From an uncultured Clostridia bacterium (GTDB lineage: Bacteria; Bacillota; Clostridia; Christensenellales; Borkfalkiaceae): DNA of 7,783 nucleotides. Position 1 is the first letter of the stretch, and each line of letters opens with the position of its first letter. Position numbers and translations under genes: made by a program. The stretch is taken from positions 1 through 7,783 of the forward strand of contig CAMWKX010000053.1 in the NCBI GenBank assembly GCA_947174955.1, written 5' to 3'. A model generated the notes under the pieces. It was not told the DNA's origin. It saw only the letters and a list, made by a program, of their open reading frames with translations, and searched no databases. Of the stretch, positions 4,747 to 7,783 are shown piece after piece.

Positions 4747-6744
4747 ATGCGCGTTATGTTCGAAAGCATAATGTTAAATGGTGGTAATTATTCCGTGAAA
4801 CCGCAAAATTTCATTTATGCCAGCTTTGATTTGTGCGCTATTATTCTAAGCGTAATCGTGCTGATAAACTACATAATCAGTAAAAAGATAGAGGGCACGA
4901 AAACCCGCTTGTTTTTAACGCTGATTATCGGTACGCTCGTTTCGGCGGCTCTCGATTTTGCCGCGGTAATCGCTATAAGCGTAACGGGCTGTCCGGTATG
5001 GCTGGGCAATCTGCTAATTGCGCTCAATTATCTTGCGTACAACGTCGTAGGCGTAGCGTTCGTCGTGTACGCGGTTGCGGTCATTTACGACAACGCAAAA
5101 ATTCCCCGCTGGTGCTACGTGGTCGCCAACGCGTTGTTCGCGCTTTCGATCGGCGGCGTAGTGTTTGCCACAGTATGTCTGTTTAAGTACGGCTACGGCA
5201 GCGTGCCCAACTATCTTAAAGTTTCCTACGAAGGTCTGATTTACGGCGTGCAGTTCGTGGCGCTTGCGTTCTCGCTCTCGATTGCGGTTATAAAACGCGT
5301 AAAGCTGACCAAGGTAAGACGCATCAACATTTACTTCTTCTCGTTGTTTAATATGATTGCGGTATTATCGCAGTTTATCGCCCGCAGACTGAATTTCTCG
5401 ATGCAGATATCGAACTTCGCGCTGGCGATAGCGATGATGCTTATTTACGTAACGTTGCAGCGTCCCGAAGACGAACTCGACGAGGTGAGCGGCGCGTTTA
5501 ACAAGCGTTCTTTCAACCGTCGCGGACATATGCGTTTAGACAGCGGCAAGCCGTTCTGGATTTTCGCAATGGAAGTCAACAATATGACGGTTGTCAATTC
5601 GTCCTTCGGATTAAACGGCGGCAATCAGGTTTTAAAGGAAGTTGCCGAAAGGTTTATGGCAAGGCTGAGAAAAAATCAGCACTTGTACCGTTTAAGCGGC
5701 GTGCGCTTTGCGGTAATGTTCGACAGCAAAGAGGACTACGAGCAGTACGCCGAGCGTTGCAAAGGAATATTCGAAAAGCCAGTGTCTGTCAACGAAACCG
5801 AAATACACATAACCGCGCTTGCGTGCGTGATAGCCGTGCCCGAGGTTACGAATAAGCTTTCGGAAGTGGAAGATCTGATAAGGTATTACCGCAACAGTAT
5901 AAACGTTTCCGAGGATATAATAACGGCGGATAAGGACGCGATTTTAAAAGCGCGTCGGCGCGAACTGGTGGATTACGCAATACAGAAGGCAATCAACAAC
6001 CGCACTTTCGAGGTTTATTATCAGCCCATCTACTGCGTAAAAGACAAGTCGTTCAGCGGCTGCGAGGCGCTTTTAAGATTAAAGGACGAAACCCTTGGCT
6101 TTATCAGTCCCGACGAATTTATACCCATCGCCGAGCAGAACGGCAAGATTATAGAAGTCGGCAGATTTGTAATAGACGAGGTGTGCAGATTTATTAAGAC
6201 GGAAAGATTGCAGGAGCGCGGAATAACTTTCGTGGACATCAACCTTTCGGTAATTCAGTGTATGCACCCCGAAATAATACCCGATATAGAGAGTACGCTC
6301 GAAAAGTACGAAGTGCCGCGTTCTATGGTTAATCTGGAAATTACGGAAACGGCTTCGGCGGGGTCGTACGCAATGTTGCAGTCAAAGCTCAACGAGCTTC
6401 ATTCCAACGGCTTTACAATATCCCTTGACGACTTCGGTACTGGCTTTGCGTCGGTCGAATATCTGATTAAATTCCCCTTCGACGTAGTCAAGCTCGATAA
6501 GGCGCTCGTGTGGGCGTATATGAGCACCAAGAAGTACGAGCCGATTTTACAGCACTATATGCCTATGCTTCACAGCCTGGGCACGAAAGTTGTTGCCGAG
6601 GGCGTTGAAACGCAGCAGATGGTAGAGGCTCTGGTAAGCCTGGGTTGCGACTATTTGCAGGGTTATTATTACTCGCGCCCCATCCCTAAGGATAAGTTCT
6701 TGGAATTTATCGAAAACAACGGTGAGGAACAAAACTTAGCTTAA
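4747..6744 (+). CDS. Seven-helix membrane protein with degenerate GGDEF and intact EAL domain (c-di-GMP phosphodiesterase)
   Basis: The predicted role is hydrolysis of cyclic di-GMP to pGpG at the inner face of the membrane. Hydrophobic stretches at about 22-45, 55-79, 86-114, 122-147, 161-182, 193-212 and 218-238 give seven helices; Lys/Arg-rich loops at 46-54 and 183-192 suggest the N-terminus outside and the C-terminus inside. The GGDEF domain spans about 243-395, but the signature is SGVRF at 317-321, the metal Asp and the RxxD inhibitory site are missing, so it cannot be a normal diguanylate cyclase. The EAL domain, about 415-655, is complete: E440-A441-L442 in EALLR, N499, E531, D561-D562 in DDFGTGF, K582, E618 and E621 in EGVET, and Q638. 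The dead GGDEF may bind GTP as a regulatory site. AAGGGAGG (4736-4743) precedes two possible starts, ATG at 4747 (spacing 3) and at 4756 (spacing 12); the longer form is given. The membrane part is not recognised as a named sensor family. Confidence 0.9.
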   Translation: MRVMFESIMLNGGNYSVKPQNFIYASFDLCAIILSVIVLINYIISKKIEGTKTRLFLTLIIGTLVSAALDFAAVIAISVTGCPVWLGNLLIALNYLAYNVVGVAFVVYAVAVIYDNAKIPRWCYVVANALFALSIGGVVFATVCLFKYGYGSVPNYLKVSYEGLIYGVQFVALAFSLSIAVIKRVKLTKVRRINIYFFSLFNMIAVLSQFIARRLNFSMQISNFALAIAMMLIYVTLQRPEDELDEVSGAFNKRSFNRRGHMRLDSGKPFWIFAMEVNNMTVVNSSFGLNGGNQVLKEVAERFMARLRKNQHLYRLSGVRFAVMFDSKEDYEQYAERCKGIFEKPVSVNETEIHITALACVIAVPEVTNKLSEVEDLIRYYRNSINVSEDIITADKDAILKARRRELVDYAIQKAINNRTFEVYYQPIYCVKDKSFSGCEALLRLKDETLGFISPDEFIPIAEQNGKIIEVGRFVIDEVCRFIKTERLQERGITFVDINLSVIQCMHPEIIPDIESTLEKYEVPRSMVNLEITETASAGSYAMLQSKLNELHSNGFTISLDDFGTGFASVEYLIKFPFDVVKLDKALVWAYMSTKKYEPILQHYMPMLHSLGTKVVAEGVETQQMVEALVSLGCDYLQGYYYSRPIPKDKFLEFIENNGEEQNLA

Positions 6745-6756
6745 AGTTACATACGC

Positions 6757-6794
6757 GCCCCGCAGCGAAAATTCGCCGCGGGGCTATTGTTTTT
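6757..6794 (+). terminator. Rho-independent terminator after the EAL gene
   Basis: GCCCCGC (6757-6763) and GCGGGGC (6778-6784) form a perfect GC-rich stem that continues inward, past one A-C mismatch, as GCGA/TCGC (6765-6768 with 6773-6776) to a 4-base loop. A T-rich tail ending in five T (6790-6794) follows. It starts 12 bases after the stop codon and separates this gene from lepA. Confidence 0.88.
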
Positions 6795-6796
6795 AA

Positions 6797-6825
6797 TTTA
6801 CTTTTACCGCAATTTTTTTTATAAT
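6797..6825 (+). promoter_or_regulatory. Sigma-A-type promoter of lepA
   Basis: TATAAT (6820-6825) is a perfect -10 element. TTTACT (6797-6802) matches 4 of 6 bases of the -35 consensus at a 17-base spacer. The -35 begins two bases after the preceding terminator's T-run. The predicted transcription start, near 6832, is within a few bases of the lepA ATG at 6835. Confidence 0.7.
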
Positions 6826-6834
6826 ATAGTCATA

Positions 6835-7783
6835 ATGAAAAAGCCCAATCAGTTAATTCGCAATTTTTGCATAATAGCGCACATCGACCACGGCAAGTCT
6901 ACGCTTGCCGACCGCCTTATGGAACAGACGGGACAGGTGTCCAAACGCGATATGGAAGAACAGCTTCTGGACAGTATGGACATAGAGCGCGAGCGCGGCA
7001 TAACCATCAAGCTCACGCCCGTAAGAATGTTCTACGACGCGGACGACGGCAACGAGTACGTATTCAATTTAATAGACACACCGGGGCACGTCGACTTCAC
7101 TTACGAGGTGTCGCGTTCGCTTGCCGCGTGCGAGGGCGCGATATTAATCGTCGACGCGTCGCAGGGCATAGAGGCGCAAACGCTTGCAAACGTGTACCTC
7201 GCCCTGGAAAACAATCTTGAAATACTGCCCGTTGTCAATAAAATCGACCTGCCGTCCGCGCGCCCCGACGAGGCGAAAAAGGAGATAGAGGACGTTATAG
7301 GACTCGACGCATCCTACGCGCCCCTCGTTTCCGCCAAGGAAGGCACCAATATAAAAGAGGTTTTAGAGGACGCGGTCAAGTATTTCCCGCCCCCCGACGG
7401 CGACGAGGACGCGCCCTTAAAAGCGCTTATATTCGACAGCTACTACGACAACTACAAGGGCGTAATTCTGTTCGTCCGCTTAAAGGACGGCAGTGTGAAA
7501 GTGGGCGATAAAATCACGACTTTCCGCGCGGATAAGATTTACGAGGTAACCGAGGTGGGCGTATTCGCGCCGCATATGTTGCCCAAGGACGATCTGAAAG
7601 CGGGCGAGGTAGGCTATATCGCCGCCTCGATAAAATCGATACAGGACGTTGCGGTGGGCGATACGGTAATCAATGCGGACAACCGCGCCGCCGAGCCTCT
7701 GCCCGGCTATAAAAAGGTGCAGTCGGTCGTATTCTGCGGCATTTACCCCTTAGACGGCTCCAAGTTCGGCGACCTCAAAGACG
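6835..7783 (+). CDS. lepA: Elongation factor 4 (LepA), N-terminal part (3' end outside window)
   Basis: LepA is a ribosome-associated translational GTPase, related to EF-G, linked to back-translocation, recovery of stalled ribosomes and ribosome assembly. The first 316 codons are present, about half of the usual 600. The GTPase motifs are all intact: G1 AHIDHGKS at 15-22, G2 RGITIK at 54-59, G3 DTPGH at 81-85, G4 NKID at 135-138 and G5 SAK at 166-168. LepA-specific wording includes LLDSMDIERERGITIK, YEVSRSLAACEGA, GIEAQTLANVYLALE, FPPPDGD and the VFCGIYPLD segment of domain III near 299-307; this separates it from EF-G and BipA. Residues about 195-283 are the second, beta-barrel domain. The ATG at 6835 gives an 11-residue lead-in typical of LepA, and no other start fits. 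No Shine-Dalgarno sequence precedes it, and its promoter lies so close that the mRNA may be leaderless. Confidence 0.96.
   Translation, partial: MKKPNQLIRNFCIIAHIDHGKSTLADRLMEQTGQVSKRDMEEQLLDSMDIERERGITIKLTPVRMFYDADDGNEYVFNLIDTPGHVDFTYEVSRSLAACEGAILIVDASQGIEAQTLANVYLALENNLEILPVVNKIDLPSARPDEAKKEIEDVIGLDASYAPLVSAKEGTNIKEVLEDAVKYFPPPDGDEDAPLKALIFDSYYDNYKGVILFVRLKDGSVKVGDKITTFRADKIYEVTEVGVFAPHMLPKDDLKAGEVGYIAASIKSIQDVAVGDTVINADNRAAEPLPGYKKVQSVVFCGIYPLDGSKFGDLKD

Noticed and set aside
6867..7220. 117-codon + strand open frame
   Set aside because: It is a shifted frame within lepA; its Arg/His-rich translation shows no family features while the lepA frame is clearly coding.
1..7783. Mobile element, defence island, CRISPR array or RNA gene
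   Set aside because: No transposase, integrase, spaced direct repeats, tRNA-like folds or rRNA segments were seen; all long frames are recognisable chromosomal genes.

Overview
The window reads as a stretch of ordinary bacterial chromosome, most likely from a Clostridia-like member of the Bacillota (inferred, moderate confidence). The reasons are strong Shine-Dalgarno sequences of the AAGGAGG type, a TTG start codon, a FolB-FolK fusion, a Ppx/GppA protein with a C-terminal HD domain, Maf next to an MreB-type actin, and short stem-plus-T-run terminators. All genes are on the + strand. I see no tRNA, rRNA, CRISPR array, insertion sequence or phage gene.

Layout. Positions 1-1204 hold the end of a folate operon: the C-terminal part of dihydropteroate synthase (folP), overlapped by a bifunctional FolB-FolK gene. 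A 222-base gap (1205-1426) carries a 17-base dyad and a good sigma-A-type promoter for a 504-residue Ppx/GppA phosphatase (1427-2941). A hairpin terminator follows, and only 8 bases after its T-run comes maf (2980-3531). maf is coupled by an ATGA overlap to a divergent MreB-like actin gene (3528-4535). A 211-base AT-rich gap (4536-4746) with a weak terminator candidate, two AACGA/TCGTT dyads and a promoter-like region leads to a seven-helix membrane protein with a dead GGDEF domain and an intact EAL domain (4747-6744). A strong terminator and a separate promoter then precede lepA (elongation factor 4), which starts at 6835 and runs off the right edge.

How the genes fit together. The folate genes catalyse successive steps: aldolase, pyrophosphokinase and pteroate synthase. 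The middle genes concern nucleotide and stress housekeeping (polyphosphate or pppGpp hydrolysis, removal of non-canonical NTPs) and cell shape. The membrane protein is predicted to break down cyclic di-GMP. LepA acts on ribosomes. Apart from the folate pair and the maf/mreB-like pair, each gene appears to be its own transcription unit.

I found no clearly new multi-gene system. The points most worth a second look are the MreB-like protein lacking the usual catalytic glutamate, Ppx active-site substitutions, the SGVRF form of GGDEF, a probably leaderless lepA mRNA, and the dyad upstream of the ppx promoter.
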